Part shown: piece by piece, positions 35,227 through 44,353 of the stretch
Layout: each line of letters starts with the position of its first letter
Numbering within the stretch: the first letter of the stretch is position 1
NCBI GenBank assembly: GCA_000432735.1
Contig: FR887831.1
Location: 1 to 45,519, forward strand
Length of the DNA: 45,519 nucleotides
Source: Bacteroides sp. CAG:443
GTDB taxonomy: Bacteria; Bacteroidota; Bacteroidia; Bacteroidales; Bacteroidaceae
Direction of reading: 5' to 3'
The notes under the pieces: model-generated
The model's database searches: none
The model's input: only the letters and a program-made list of their open reading frames with translations
Told to the model about the DNA's origin: nothing
Translations under genes and position numbers: made by a program

Positions 35227-36489
35227 ATGGGGAGCAAAAAAGTAAATAATGAGCATGAAGTCACAGTGCGCTTTCGTATGATACGCAACTGTATGTTTCT
35301 GTCCGGCCTTTCTGTTTTTGCGCAGCTGTATCTTTTTCAGCCGATGTTGTCGGATTTGTGCCGTTCTTTTAGTATAACTCCAGCCGAAAGTAGTCTTGCC
35401 GTATCAGCTTCAACAGTCGGAATGGCTGTCGGGTTGCTCTTTCTGGCATTTAAGGCTGACGGAATATCACGTGAGAAGCTGATGGGAGCTTCGCTGATTC
35501 TGTCGTCTGTGCTGACTATTGCATCTGCTTTTATTGATAGCTATTCTTTTCTGTTGGTTTTTAATTTGTTGAAAGGCATTGTCTTGGCAGGGGTTTCGGC
35601 TGTAGCGTTGGCATATCTGTCGGAAGAAGTGGATGCCTCTAAGATTGGATTGGCAATCAGTCTTTATCTGAGCGGTAATACATTAGGCGGAATGTCGGGG
35701 CGTGTAGCAGCGACCTTAGTGTCCGGATATGGGGGATGGCAACTTGCTACATTGGTTATCGGAATAGTAAGTCTTGCCTTAGGCGCTATCTTTTGCTGGA
35801 AAATTCCGGCTGGAAGAAATTTTTCGGCTTCGATGGTTTCCTTTGGAGAAAAAATGAGGCAAATGCGTTCACTGCTTACGCAAACGACATTTATCAGTAT
35901 GTATGTCATTGCAGCTCTTTCTATGGGAATCTTTGTGAGTGTCTATAATTATCTTTCTTTTTTGCTTGAGTCTCCTGCTTTTGGTTTGCCCCATCATTTG
36001 GTAGCTATGATTTTCATGATGTATGTAGCTGGAATCATAGGATCGGTTGTGGCTGGTGTCTTATCCGATCGGTTTGGGCCGGAGGTACTTTTGCAGGGTG
36101 CATTACTGCTGATGGGGGTAGGCATGTCGCTTTTGCTGGTGATGAAGCTTTGGGCCATTGTGCTTGGATTGGGTATATTGACTTTTGCTTTCTTTAGTAC
36201 GCATACACTGGCAAGTCGGATTGTTTCCATGCATGCCCAGCATTTGAAAAGCAGTGCTACCAGTATTTACTGGCTGTTTTATTATGCCGGTTCTAGTTTG
36301 ATTGGATCGTTGACGGGAATCGTACTGGTTAACAGTGGATGGTTTTCGTTGATGGAAGTCTTGCTGGCTCTGCTTTTTTGCGCGCTTATTGTATCGTCAT
36401 TATTCATTTTTAAATATAGATTGTATGAGAAGAGTAAAGTTTACAGCCATCGTCGGTATGGCAATAATGATGTCCGTTCCCGCAATTAG
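35227..36489 (+). CDS. MFS transporter, YnfM-like
   Basis: A 420-aa inner-membrane major facilitator with about 12 hydrophobic helices and a cytoplasmic N-terminus. The segment LYLFQPMLSDLCRSFSITPA and the pattern SASTVGMAVGLL are characteristic of the YnfM/arabinose-efflux group of predicted exporters. The first in-frame codon at 35224 is TTG; the ATG at 35227 is the better start. It diverges from a LysR gene. The 3' end overlaps the start of the next gene by 65 bp in another frame, so the C-terminal tail (about 22 residues, polar) is encoded in the overlap. Confidence 0.9.
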   Translation: MGSKKVNNEHEVTVRFRMIRNCMFLSGLSVFAQLYLFQPMLSDLCRSFSITPAESSLAVSASTVGMAVGLLFLAFKADGISREKLMGASLILSSVLTIASAFIDSYSFLLVFNLLKGIVLAGVSAVALAYLSEEVDASKIGLAISLYLSGNTLGGMSGRVAATLVSGYGGWQLATLVIGIVSLALGAIFCWKIPAGRNFSASMVSFGEKMRQMRSLLTQTTFISMYVIAALSMGIFVSVYNYLSFLLESPAFGLPHHLVAMIFMMYVAGIIGSVVAGVLSDRFGPEVLLQGALLLMGVGMSLLLVMKLWAIVLGLGILTFAFFSTHTLASRIVSMHAQHLKSSATSIYWLFYYAGSSLIGSLTGIVLVNSGWFSLMEVLLALLFCALIVSSLFIFKYRLYEKSKVYSHRRYGNNDVRSRN

Positions 36490-37315
36490 TCTGGCGGACA
36501 ATGGAAAAAACGTTGAGGTTGTTAATGAAGGTATCCGCTTCTGCGAAAGTACTTACCCTTATGATGGAGGTATTCTGATTGCCAATTTTGGAACAGAACA
36601 GTTGAATCCGCTTAATACAGATGGTAAGGGATATATCCTTTATTATAAGGATGGTAAGGTAAGTACGTTGGTTGCTGCCGATGGTAATCTGAATGCTCCG
36701 AAGGGAATGTTTATGCGTAATAACCATTTGTACATCTGTGATGTCAATAAGATTGTTGTTTACGATTTGAATCAGAAAGGTAAAGCTCCTAAAACGATTC
36801 ACCTGCCGGAGGGTAATCTGTTTGTAAATGACTTGGCGGCAGATGGTAATAACTTGTATGCCTCGGTAACAAATACAGATAAGATCTTTAAGATTGATAT
36901 AACCGATTCTGCCAATCCGGGAGAGGCTCAGGAGTGGGCTACTGTACCTGGCCCTAATGGTTTGCTGATAGGTGACGGCATGATGTATGTTGCTTCTTAT
37001 CCGGCCGACGGGAATACGGGAGAAAAGCATGTTATTTATCGTATAAACGACTTGGACAATCCGCAGCCTGAGAAAGTGGTTACAGTTCCTGGACAATACG
37101 ACGGAATCGCTTTTTCTTCGGATGGAAAATCTCTTTATGTTACAAACTGGACTCCAGCCGGACTGAGTCGAGTCGATTTACAGACTGGTAGCTTGTCGCC
37201 ACTTAATATTTCGTTGGACAAAGAATTATCGGGCCCTGCTGACATTACGGTTTCTGGAGGAAAGATTTATATTCCCGATTTGCCTGCAAGCCGTGTAGTC
37301 ATTGTAACAGAATAG
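36425..37315 (+). CDS. Secreted SMP-30/NHL-like beta-propeller protein
   Basis: A 296-aa exported protein with a signal peptide (about 1-24, ending ISLADN) and repeated beta-propeller blades, such as APKGMFMRNNHLYICDV, VNDLAADGNNLYASVTNT, GLLIGDGMMYVASYP, DGIAFSSDGKSLYVTNW and GPADITVSGGKIYIPD. This is the SMP-30/gluconolactonase-like six-bladed pattern, but I cannot confirm catalytic metal ligands, so it may be a binding protein or a lactonase. The start lies 65 bp inside the MFS gene, which implies co-transcription and translational coupling with it. A terminator follows at 37401. Confidence 0.8.
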   Translation: MRRVKFTAIVGMAIMMSVPAISLADNGKNVEVVNEGIRFCESTYPYDGGILIANFGTEQLNPLNTDGKGYILYYKDGKVSTLVAADGNLNAPKGMFMRNNHLYICDVNKIVVYDLNQKGKAPKTIHLPEGNLFVNDLAADGNNLYASVTNTDKIFKIDITDSANPGEAQEWATVPGPNGLLIGDGMMYVASYPADGNTGEKHVIYRINDLDNPQPEKVVTVPGQYDGIAFSSDGKSLYVTNWTPAGLSRVDLQTGSLSPLNISLDKELSGPADITVSGGKIYIPDLPASRVVIVTE

Positions 37316-37400
37316 GTTTGTTTTGATATAATATAACATGTTGTTTCAATACGGAAAGCAAGACTTCCTACTTACTTATAATCTGTAAATTGAAACATTA

Positions 37401-37448
37401 TCCCCTTGTCTATCCTTCAGTGTAAGGAATAGACGAGGGGAATTTTTT
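37401..37448 (+). terminator. Rho-independent terminator after the beta-propeller gene
   Basis: TCCCCTTGTCTATCCTT (37401-37417) pairs with AAGGAATAGACGAGGGGA (37424-37441), one bulge and one G-T-type mismatch, then a run of T. Confidence 0.85.
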
Positions 37449-37522
37449 TCAGTTGTCTTTTGGTATCTGCTTAAGAAAAGAAAAATGTAAAGAACGGATA
37501 TTCAAGTTTATCGTCTTTGAGG

Positions 37523-37530
37523 TATATTTG
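37523..37530 (+). promoter_or_regulatory. -7 promoter element of the first esterase gene
   Basis: TATATTTG matches TAnnTTTG, 34 bp before the ATG at 37565. Confidence 0.5.
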
Positions 37531-37564
37531 TGCATCAGTTTTATTTTAGTTGTAAAATGATTCT

Positions 37565-38683
37565 ATGCGTATGAAAAATCACAAATTCTTGTTGTATGTG
37601 TTGGGTTCTTTTTTGTGCTTGCCATTGAGTGCACAATGGAGAATGAATCCTACCCCTAACGATACCCTTCAGTCGGTTCGGGTATTGAAAAATGGAAATG
37701 TAGTATTGAGTATTTATGCTCCCAAAGCTCACGAGGTTCAAGTAGGAGGAGATGTTGTTCCCTGGGGAAAGAAATTGGATGTGGTAAAATCGGACGAAGG
37801 TGTTTGGTCGGTAACCATACCTGGAGTAAAGGATGGTGTTTATCGCTATCATTTTCTGGTAGACGGTGTAAAGGTGTTCGATCCCAAGTCTCCAGAAGCT
37901 GGTGAAACCACAGCATTGATGACTGTTGGAAGTTCAGGTGACGAGTTCTATGCCATGAAGAATGTTCCTCACGGAGCCATGTCAGAACGTTATTATTATT
38001 CTAAATCACTGAAAACAACTCGTCGCCTGCATGTATGGACACCAGCTGGTTATGAAAAAGGTTCGGAGAACTTACCTGTTTTATATCTGATTCATGGGGG
38101 AGGCGATACAGATAATTCTTGGCCAACCGTAGGATGTGCGGGTAATATTCTGGATAATTTGCTGGCTGAAGGAAAGATGAAGCCAATGATTGTAGTGATG
38201 CCCAACGGTTCTATTCCAACAGCTAACCTGATGGATGAGGTTCCGTTGTTCTCCGACGATTTGATGAATGATATTATACCTTTTATTGAAAGTAATTATC
38301 GGGTACTGACGGATAAATACCATCGTGCCTTGGCGGGCTTGTCTATGGGAGGAATGGAAACGCTGGAAGCGGGATTGAACCATTACAGACAGTTTGGCTA
38401 TTTATGGGTTTTAAGTTCCGGATGGTTTGCTGATGATACTAAAATGTATGCCGAGAAAGGAGCTTATTTGAAGAAAATTGCTGCTGACTTTAATCAGACA
38501 GTTCGTTCGTTAAACTTTACACAAGGTGGTCCCGAAGATATCGCTTATAAGAATTGTAAGGCTATGCTTAAACTATTTGATGAGGCCGGAATTAAATATC
38601 AGTATTCAGAGGCTCCGGGTGGACATACATGGTATACATGGCGTAATGATCTTTATAATTTAGCGCAACAGTTATTTAAATAA
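37565..38683 (+). CDS. Secreted CE1-like esterase with N-terminal E-set domain, copy 1
   Basis: A 372-aa exported protein. After a signal peptide (about 1-23, ending LSAQ) comes an immunoglobulin-like E-set/CBM48-type domain (about 38-115, VVLSIYAPKAHEVQVGGDVV), then an alpha/beta-hydrolase of the esterase D / CE1 type. Visible are the oxyanion segment YLIHGGGDTDNSW, the nucleophile elbow GLSMGG (Ser260) and the catalytic His in GGHTWYTW. The layout is typical of Bacteroidetes feruloyl or acetyl esterases that deacylate plant polysaccharides; the acyl group is not predictable here. It has its own promoter and terminator. It shares layout and many motifs (HVWTPAGYEKG) with the esterase at 42784. 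Confidence 0.88.
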   Translation: MRMKNHKFLLYVLGSFLCLPLSAQWRMNPTPNDTLQSVRVLKNGNVVLSIYAPKAHEVQVGGDVVPWGKKLDVVKSDEGVWSVTIPGVKDGVYRYHFLVDGVKVFDPKSPEAGETTALMTVGSSGDEFYAMKNVPHGAMSERYYYSKSLKTTRRLHVWTPAGYEKGSENLPVLYLIHGGGDTDNSWPTVGCAGNILDNLLAEGKMKPMIVVMPNGSIPTANLMDEVPLFSDDLMNDIIPFIESNYRVLTDKYHRALAGLSMGGMETLEAGLNHYRQFGYLWVLSSGWFADDTKMYAEKGAYLKKIAADFNQTVRSLNFTQGGPEDIAYKNCKAMLKLFDEAGIKYQYSEAPGGHTWYTWRNDLYNLAQQLFK

Positions 38684-38693
38684 AAACGTTTAG

Positions 38694-38739
38694 GCCGTTA
38701 TGATAAGTGGTAGTAAAACCCGTCATAACGGCTTATTTT
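38694..38739 (+). terminator. Rho-independent terminator after esterase copy 1
   Basis: GCCGTTATGA (38694-38703) and TCATAACGGC (38723-38732) form a perfect 10-bp stem, followed by TTATTTT. Confidence 0.85.
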
Positions 38740-38809
38740 GAATAAGGAGAACAATATTTGAACAAATAGAACAACTGTTTTGAACACAGATATTAGTTTT
38801 TTGAATAAA
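38736..38809 (+). promoter_or_regulatory. Four TTTGAA direct repeats at about 21-bp spacing upstream of the GH3 operon
   Basis: TTTGAATAAG, TTTGAACAAA, TTTGAACACA and TTTGAATAAA have their G at 38740, 38760, 38782 and 38803, so the spacing is 20, 22 and 21 bp, close to two helical turns. Such phasing puts all copies on one face of the DNA and suggests a cooperative regulator. TTTG also resembles the Bacteroidetes -33 element. Confidence 0.5.
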
Positions 38810-38989
38810 TAAGATAATGTTTACCGGTAGTTTAAGCTAATTTTACGTATCAGAATTAAGGTTCTGTATTCTTCCTTTTTTTTAATAGGATAGGGCCAGA
38901 ATGTAGGGCCTTGAAAAAGTCTTTTGTTTATTGAAAAATGAAAAAGGAGGAAACGGATATGAAAAATAAATATTAAATCTTTTACAAAA
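38810..38989 (+). other. AT-rich leader of the GH3 operon with a mini-ORF
   Basis: No full gene. It contains a very strong ribosome-binding site, AAAGGAGG (38943-38950), followed at 38959 by a five-codon ORF (MKNKY, stop at 38974-38976), 13 bp before the GH3 start. It could be a leader peptide or simply a chance ATG after a strong site that serves the GH3 gene by reinitiation. Confidence 0.4.
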
Positions 38990-41353
38990 ATGAGAAACGT
39001 TATTCGAATGGTAGGCGTTGGAATCGCTGCTTTATGTATGGTGACTTCTACTGTACAGGGACAGGTGAAATTGAATGCCAGCAACATTGATGAAGTTATC
39101 GGTCAGATGACTTTGGAAGAAAAAGTACACATGGTAATTGGTTGTGGTATGTCGATGGGAGATGATGTCAAGTTTCCCGGTACAGCAGGACGTACATACG
39201 ATATACCTCGGTTAGGTATTCCTTCGGTTTATCTGGCAGACGGACCACATCGCTTGGCTATGGCTGTAAAGCGTGATTTCGATAGTCATTTTTATTATGC
39301 AACTGAATTTCCTTCGGGTACGACCGTAGCTGCTACATTCGATCCGAATGCTGCGTTTCAAGTTGGAGCTGCATTGGGAGAGGAAGTGAAAGATTACGGA
39401 ATGGATGTGTTATTGGCACCAGGTGCAAACTTGATGCGTAATGTTTTGTGCGGTCGTAACCATGAATATTATTCTGAAGATCCTGTTGTGACGGGAAAGA
39501 TAGCTGCCGGATATATCAATGGGGTACAGAGCCAGGGTACAGGTACCTGTCTGAAACATTTCGCTGTAAATAATCAGGAAACCAATCGTAACAACAACGA
39601 CTCGAGAGTTGCCCAGCGTCCGTTGCGTGAACTTTACCTGAAAGGATTTGAAATGGCTGTCAAAGAGTCTCAACCATGGAGTATTATGACATCTTACAAT
39701 AAAGTTAATGGTAAGTATACATGTGAAGATATAGACTTGACGGAATACATTCTCCGTGACGAATGGGGATTCAAGGGTATGGTTATGTCTGACTGGAATG
39801 CGGGAACTGATGCCGTGACTTCGATGAAGGCGGGAAATGATATGCTACAGCCCGGACAAGATCGTCAGTATAAGGCTATTCTGGAAGCCGTACAGAATGG
39901 CACGCTGGATGAGGCTGTTTTGAATCGTAACGTAAAACGAATATTGGAAATGGTGGTGAAATGCCATACGTTTGATAATTATAAATATGCCAACGAAACA
40001 AACCTGAAGGCTCATGCCCAGGTAGACCGTACCATAGGTGCAGAGGGTATTGTCTTATTGGATAACCAGAGCGCTTTGCCTTTGGCTGCCAATATCAAGA
40101 ATGTAGCTTTGTATGGAACGACATCGTACGATATGGTTCCTGCCGGTATGGGATTTGGAAGTACAGGTGTTGGCTATTATTGCGTTTCTATGGTGGAAGG
40201 TATGCGTAATGCCGGATATACAGTTGATGCGAACCTGATAAAGAAATACAAGAAACATCTGGCCGATGAACAGAAACGTCTTTATCCGAAAGGCAGACCT
40301 CCTTTCTCTCTTACTCCGCTGAAGCGTGCAGAAGAATTTGTCCCTACTGCTGAAGAACTGGCTGCTCAGGTCAAGAGTAATGATGTGGCTATTCTTACCT
40401 TAGGACGTACCAGTGGTGAGGCTTCCGACAGACGGGTAGAAGAATTCTATTTGAAAGACAACGAAACAGCCCTTATCAAGCAGGTGGCTGAGGCTTATCA
40501 TGCTGCTGGCAAAAAGGTAATTGTTATCCTGAATATTTGTAGTCCGGTAGAAACTGCTTCTTGGAAGAATACAGTCGATGCTGTAATCTGTGCTTTCCAG
40601 CCCGGTCAGGAAGTCGGAAACAGTGTAGCCGATGTACTGACAGGTAAGGTAAATCCTTCAGGACATCTGCCGATGACGTTCGCCATAAAATATGGAGATG
40701 CACCGTCTGACGCTAATTTCCCGTATGACTATGAGTTTAAAATGCCGTCGTTTGCAATGGGAAGCGGCATGAACTTCGAGTCGAAAGAGAAAAAGGAAGA
40801 AAAACCTAAAGAGGCCGTTCGCAATGTGGATTACACGAACTATGAAGAAGGTATTTATGTAGGTTATCGCTATTTCGATACTTTCGGTAAGGAAGTTTCT
40901 TATCCGTTTGGTCACGGTTTGTCGTATACAACCTTTAGTTTCGATGTCGTATCGTCAGGTATTAATGGCGACAAGTGTGAGATGAAAGTATCGGTAAAGA
41001 ATACAGGCAACTGTGCCGGCAAGGAGTCTGTCCAGCTTTATGTCAAGGCTCCGGCAGGCGGATTGGAAAAACCAGCTAAAGAATTAAAGGCGTTTGCAAA
41101 GACAAGACTCTTGCAGCCGGGTGAATCGGAAGTAGTGACATTGTCGTGGAATCTGATGGATATGGCTTCCTTCAATGAAAAGAGCTGTTCTTGGGAACTA
41201 GCCAAAGGTACATATCAGTGGATGGCAGCAGCTTCTTCTGCTGATGTTCGTTGCACGGTATCTCAAAAGGTGGCTAAAGCCCAGAAGGTAAAAGTGCACG
41301 ATGCGATGAAGCCTGCGTATAAGATTACTCAACTTGATATGGTTAAACGATGA
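38990..41353 (+). CDS. Glycoside hydrolase family 3 beta-glycosidase
   Basis: A 787-aa exported hydrolase. In order: signal peptide (about 1-25), a GH3 N-terminal barrel (about 35-320) with SVYLADGPHRL, CLKHFAVNNQE and the nucleophile Asp268 in VMSDWNAG, a GH3 C-terminal sandwich (about 350-590), and a fibronectin-III-like C-terminal domain (about 665-745). An unusual Lys/Glu-rich insert (KEKKEEKPKEA, about 602-612) lies before YEEGIYVGYRYFDTFG. GH3 enzymes here are mostly beta-glucosidases or beta-xylosidases acting on oligosaccharides. It is the first gene of an operon with two esterases (stop overlaps the next start, ATGA), which suggests joint attack on an acylated plant polysaccharide such as xylan. 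Confidence 0.94.
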   Translation: MRNVIRMVGVGIAALCMVTSTVQGQVKLNASNIDEVIGQMTLEEKVHMVIGCGMSMGDDVKFPGTAGRTYDIPRLGIPSVYLADGPHRLAMAVKRDFDSHFYYATEFPSGTTVAATFDPNAAFQVGAALGEEVKDYGMDVLLAPGANLMRNVLCGRNHEYYSEDPVVTGKIAAGYINGVQSQGTGTCLKHFAVNNQETNRNNNDSRVAQRPLRELYLKGFEMAVKESQPWSIMTSYNKVNGKYTCEDIDLTEYILRDEWGFKGMVMSDWNAGTDAVTSMKAGNDMLQPGQDRQYKAILEAVQNGTLDEAVLNRNVKRILEMVVKCHTFDNYKYANETNLKAHAQVDRTIGAEGIVLLDNQSALPLAANIKNVALYGTTSYDMVPAGMGFGSTGVGYYCVSMVEGMRNAGYTVDANLIKKYKKHLADEQKRLYPKGRPPFSLTPLKRAEEFVPTAEELAAQVKSNDVAILTLGRTSGEASDRRVEEFYLKDNETALIKQVAEAYHAAGKKVIVILNICSPVETASWKNTVDAVICAFQPGQEVGNSVADVLTGKVNPSGHLPMTFAIKYGDAPSDANFPYDYEFKMPSFAMGSGMNFESKEKKEEKPKEAVRNVDYTNYEEGIYVGYRYFDTFGKEVSYPFGHGLSYTTFSFDVVSSGINGDKCEMKVSVKNTGNCAGKESVQLYVKAPAGGLEKPAKELKAFAKTRLLQPGESEVVTLSWNLMDMASFNEKSCSWELAKGTYQWMAAASSADVRCTVSQKVAKAQKVKVHDAMKPAYKITQLDMVKR

Positions 41354-42753
41354 TAAAAGGTTTGTTACATATTGCTGTCTGCGTTTCCCTTTTGGGGGCG
41401 CCGATGACACTGTGTGCCCAAGATCTTGTCATCACTGTGGAAGGAGGTCAGATTGAGGGCACGGTAGACGAAGAAGGAGTTGTTGTCTATAAAGGCATTC
41501 CTTATGCAGCTCCTCCGGTAAACGAATTGCGATGGAAACAGCCACAGCCTGTACAGTCGTGGCAGGGTGTGAAGAAATGTGATAAGTTTGGTCCGGCCTC
41601 CCTTCAGGGTGGACAGACGAAAGGCTCCTTTTATTGGAAGGAATTTTATCAGGATGGTAATCCTGAAATGAGTGAAGACTGTCTGTATCTGAATGTGTGG
41701 ACACCGGAAGTGGGGAAAAAGGATAATCGCCTTCCTGTGATGGTGTGGATTCATGGCGGTGCCTTTCAGAATGGTTTCGGACATGAGATTGAGTTCGATG
41801 GAGATGCATACGCCAAGAAAGGTGTGGTTCTGGTAACACTGAACTATCGTTTGGGCATGTGTGGTTTCTTGGCTCATCCACTGCTGACTGCCGAAAACGG
41901 TGGCAAGGGTTCTGGTAACTATGGTTTGTTCGACCAGCTGGCAGCCTTGAAATGGGTAAAGCGTAATATCGAGGCTTTTGGTGGTGATCCGAATAATGTG
42001 ACAGTATTCGGGCAGAGTGCTGGTGCCGGCAGTGTGCAGGCATTGATTTCTTCACCTTTGGCCGAAGGATATATACAGCGTGCTATCATACAAAGTGGTG
42101 GCGGATTGGGAGGCATTATTTCTACAAAATCCTTACAAGACGCTGAAACTGTAGGAAAAGCCATGTGGGATGCTTCGGGCTGCACTACGTTGGAGCAGAT
42201 GCGTGCTTATCCGGCTGACCGTTTTCCGGAAGTGATGATGAATTACATGAAACAGCAGAAAAAATTTATGGGTATGCCTTATTCCCCGTGTGTGGATGGA
42301 GAGCTTCTGAATGCCTCGGTATACGATGTGGCGATGCAGAACAAGGAACTGGATATTCCTTACATGATAGGCTACACGTCGGAGGATATCGCTCCAGATC
42401 AGATGCGGAAGGCTGCCGTGGATTGGAGTCTTCTGCTTGAGCAGCAAGGACATTATCCGGCTTATGTATATTGCTTTAGCCGTGATTTACCGGGTGAGGA
42501 CATGCCTGCACCCGAAGGTGGATTTGGTGATATGAAGGGTGCGTTTCATTCCAGTGAGTTGTGGTATATGTTTGGAACGTTGGACAAATGCTGGCGTCCG
42601 ATGGAAGCAGCCGATTATGAATTGAGTGAACGGATGGTTTCTTATTGGACGAACTTTGCCAAGAGCGGCAATCCGAATGGAGCAGACTTGCCCGAATGGA
42701 AACCTTGTACCAAAGCCGACCAGCATATACAAGAATTGGATGTGAATAAATAA
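41350..42753 (+). CDS. Type-B carboxylesterase (cholinesterase-like family)
   Basis: A 467-aa exported alpha/beta hydrolase with a signal peptide (about 1-23, ending LCAQ). Family marks: GIPYAAPPV, EDCLYLNVWTP, the oxyanion segment WIHGGAF, the nucleophile elbow GQSAGA (Ser223), and the late catalytic His region AFHSSELWYMFG. It hydrolyses esters; in this operon acyl groups on carbohydrates are the likely target, as carboxylesterases of this type occur in polysaccharide loci. It overlaps the GH3 stop by 4 bp, so the two are translationally coupled, and precedes a CE1-like esterase by 30 bp. Confidence 0.93.
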   Translation: MIKGLLHIAVCVSLLGAPMTLCAQDLVITVEGGQIEGTVDEEGVVVYKGIPYAAPPVNELRWKQPQPVQSWQGVKKCDKFGPASLQGGQTKGSFYWKEFYQDGNPEMSEDCLYLNVWTPEVGKKDNRLPVMVWIHGGAFQNGFGHEIEFDGDAYAKKGVVLVTLNYRLGMCGFLAHPLLTAENGGKGSGNYGLFDQLAALKWVKRNIEAFGGDPNNVTVFGQSAGAGSVQALISSPLAEGYIQRAIIQSGGGLGGIISTKSLQDAETVGKAMWDASGCTTLEQMRAYPADRFPEVMMNYMKQQKKFMGMPYSPCVDGELLNASVYDVAMQNKELDIPYMIGYTSEDIAPDQMRKAAVDWSLLLEQQGHYPAYVYCFSRDLPGEDMPAPEGGFGDMKGAFHSSELWYMFGTLDKCWRPMEAADYELSERMVSYWTNFAKSGNPNGADLPEWKPCTKADQHIQELDVNK

Positions 42754-42783
42754 TTGTTTAATGTATTAAATAAAGAGATAATT

Positions 42784-44010
42784 ATGAAGAAGCTATTATG
42801 TGTATTGGCTTGTGCGTTTTTTGCCGTTACGACATGGGCACAGCAAGCCTTGTTTGGCGGAAACCAGATTGTATCTCCTGAGGTAAATGCTGATGGTACT
42901 GTTACATTTCGGCTTTATGCTCCGAAGGCAGTTAAAGTAGAAGTGACGGGCGATTTTTTGCCTACTGTAAAAGTTTCAACTCCTATGGGAGAGTTTGATC
43001 AACCAGGAGTTGCTCCGTTGACGGAAGGTAAGGATGGTATATGGACGTATACAACGACCTCACTGGCACCTGAATTGTATTCCTATACATTCAAAGTCGA
43101 CGGGATGACTTATCTCGATCCGTCTAATATATATATGTGTCGTGATATCGCTACCTATACCAATATTTTTATTGTAGAGAAAGAAAAAGGTGATAAAGGC
43201 GACTTATACAGTGTAAATGCAGTACCTCACGGAAATGTTTCTAAGGTATGGTACGATAGTCCCACACTGAAGATGACACGTCGTATGACGGTTTATACAC
43301 CAGCCGGTTACGAAAAAGGTGGACGTTATCCGGTGCTTTATTTGTTGCATGGTGCCGGTGGTGACGAAGACGCTTGGACTACTTTGGGGCGTGCGGCTCA
43401 GATTATGGATAATCTGATTGCTGAAGGTAAGGCTAAACCGATGATTGTGGTAATGACCAATGGAAATACAAATTGTGAAGCTGCTCCAGGAGAATGGTCG
43501 AAAGGTATGTATAAGCCTTCATTTATGGGACATCGTGACTCCAAGCCAGTTGCTTCAATGGAAGAAAGCTTCCCTGATGTTGTAAAATATGTAGAAAAGA
43601 ACTATCGTGTACTGAAAAATAAGAAAGATCGCGCAATCTGTGGTTTGTCTATGGGTGGCGGACATTCTTTCGCTATTTCGAAGCTCTATCCGAATATGTT
43701 CGATTATGTCGGACTGTTTTCGGCTGCTATCTATGTAAAGGGAGGTAATAATTCAAAGCAACCGCTTTTGGATCAAATGAATGAGGATGCTGATTTCAAT
43801 AAGCAGATGGCTGCTTTGTTTGGTGCTCATCCGAAGTTGTATTGGATTGCTATCGGCAAGACTGATTTCTTATATAAGGCAAATGCTGATTATCGGAAAT
43901 ATCTGGATGGTAAAGGTTATTCGTATGAGTATCTGGAAACAGAAGGTGGACATATCTGGCGTAACTGGCGTGTTTACCTTACGGAGTTTGCACAGAAAAT
44001 CTTTAAGTAA
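42784..44010 (+). CDS. Secreted CE1-like esterase with N-terminal E-set domain, copy 2
   Basis: A 408-aa exported esterase. Signal peptide (about 1-21, ending TTWAQQ), an E-set/CBM48-type domain (about 35-120, FRLYAPKAVKVEVTGDFLP), then a CE1/esterase D alpha/beta-hydrolase with YLLHGAGGDEDAW, the nucleophile elbow GLSMGGG (Ser289) and the catalytic His in GGHIWRNW. The in-frame TTG at 42754 is rejected in favour of the ATG at 42784, which has AAAGAGATAA before it. The layout is the same as the esterase at 37565, and the two are clear paralogues flanking GH3 and the type-B esterase. Confidence 0.9.
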   Translation: MKKLLCVLACAFFAVTTWAQQALFGGNQIVSPEVNADGTVTFRLYAPKAVKVEVTGDFLPTVKVSTPMGEFDQPGVAPLTEGKDGIWTYTTTSLAPELYSYTFKVDGMTYLDPSNIYMCRDIATYTNIFIVEKEKGDKGDLYSVNAVPHGNVSKVWYDSPTLKMTRRMTVYTPAGYEKGGRYPVLYLLHGAGGDEDAWTTLGRAAQIMDNLIAEGKAKPMIVVMTNGNTNCEAAPGEWSKGMYKPSFMGHRDSKPVASMEESFPDVVKYVEKNYRVLKNKKDRAICGLSMGGGHSFAISKLYPNMFDYVGLFSAAIYVKGGNNSKQPLLDQMNEDADFNKQMAALFGAHPKLYWIAIGKTDFLYKANADYRKYLDGKGYSYEYLETEGGHIWRNWRVYLTEFAQKIFK

Positions 44011-44353
44011 TGGTAAGAACTTAGTTTCTAGTTTGTTGTATTTTACCAGTTGAAAAATAGATTTTCTGCTCGTTTTTGAGCATTATTCCCCTCTTTGTTA
44101 TTGTATGTCCTGTAGATGTAAAGAGCAAAGGGGGATTTCGTTTTCATTAGCAAAATCGGCATGTAACTTCCTTTACATAATTGTTATAGGAAAGTTGGAA
44201 CAGGCTTAGTGGAGAAGGTATTATTTGATGCTATAAATCCCGACTCGAAGGTAAATCGTATCTTAAGTCGGGATTTCTTTTCTTTTATAATCGTAGGCTG
44301 ATTATTCCGAAGGGCTCTAAAGACTATTTCATTTATATCAAGTTTGAGCTATA
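44011..44353. terminator. Intergenic region with two terminator-like hairpins between esterase copy 2 and queE
   Basis: No gene seen. First hairpin: TCCCCTCTTTG (44087-44097) with CAAAGGGGGA (44126-44135), then TTTCGTTTT. Second: AAATCCCGACT (44236-44246) with AGTCGGGATTT (44267-44277), then a T-rich run. Together they isolate the esterase operon from the convergent queDE genes. Confidence 0.7.
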
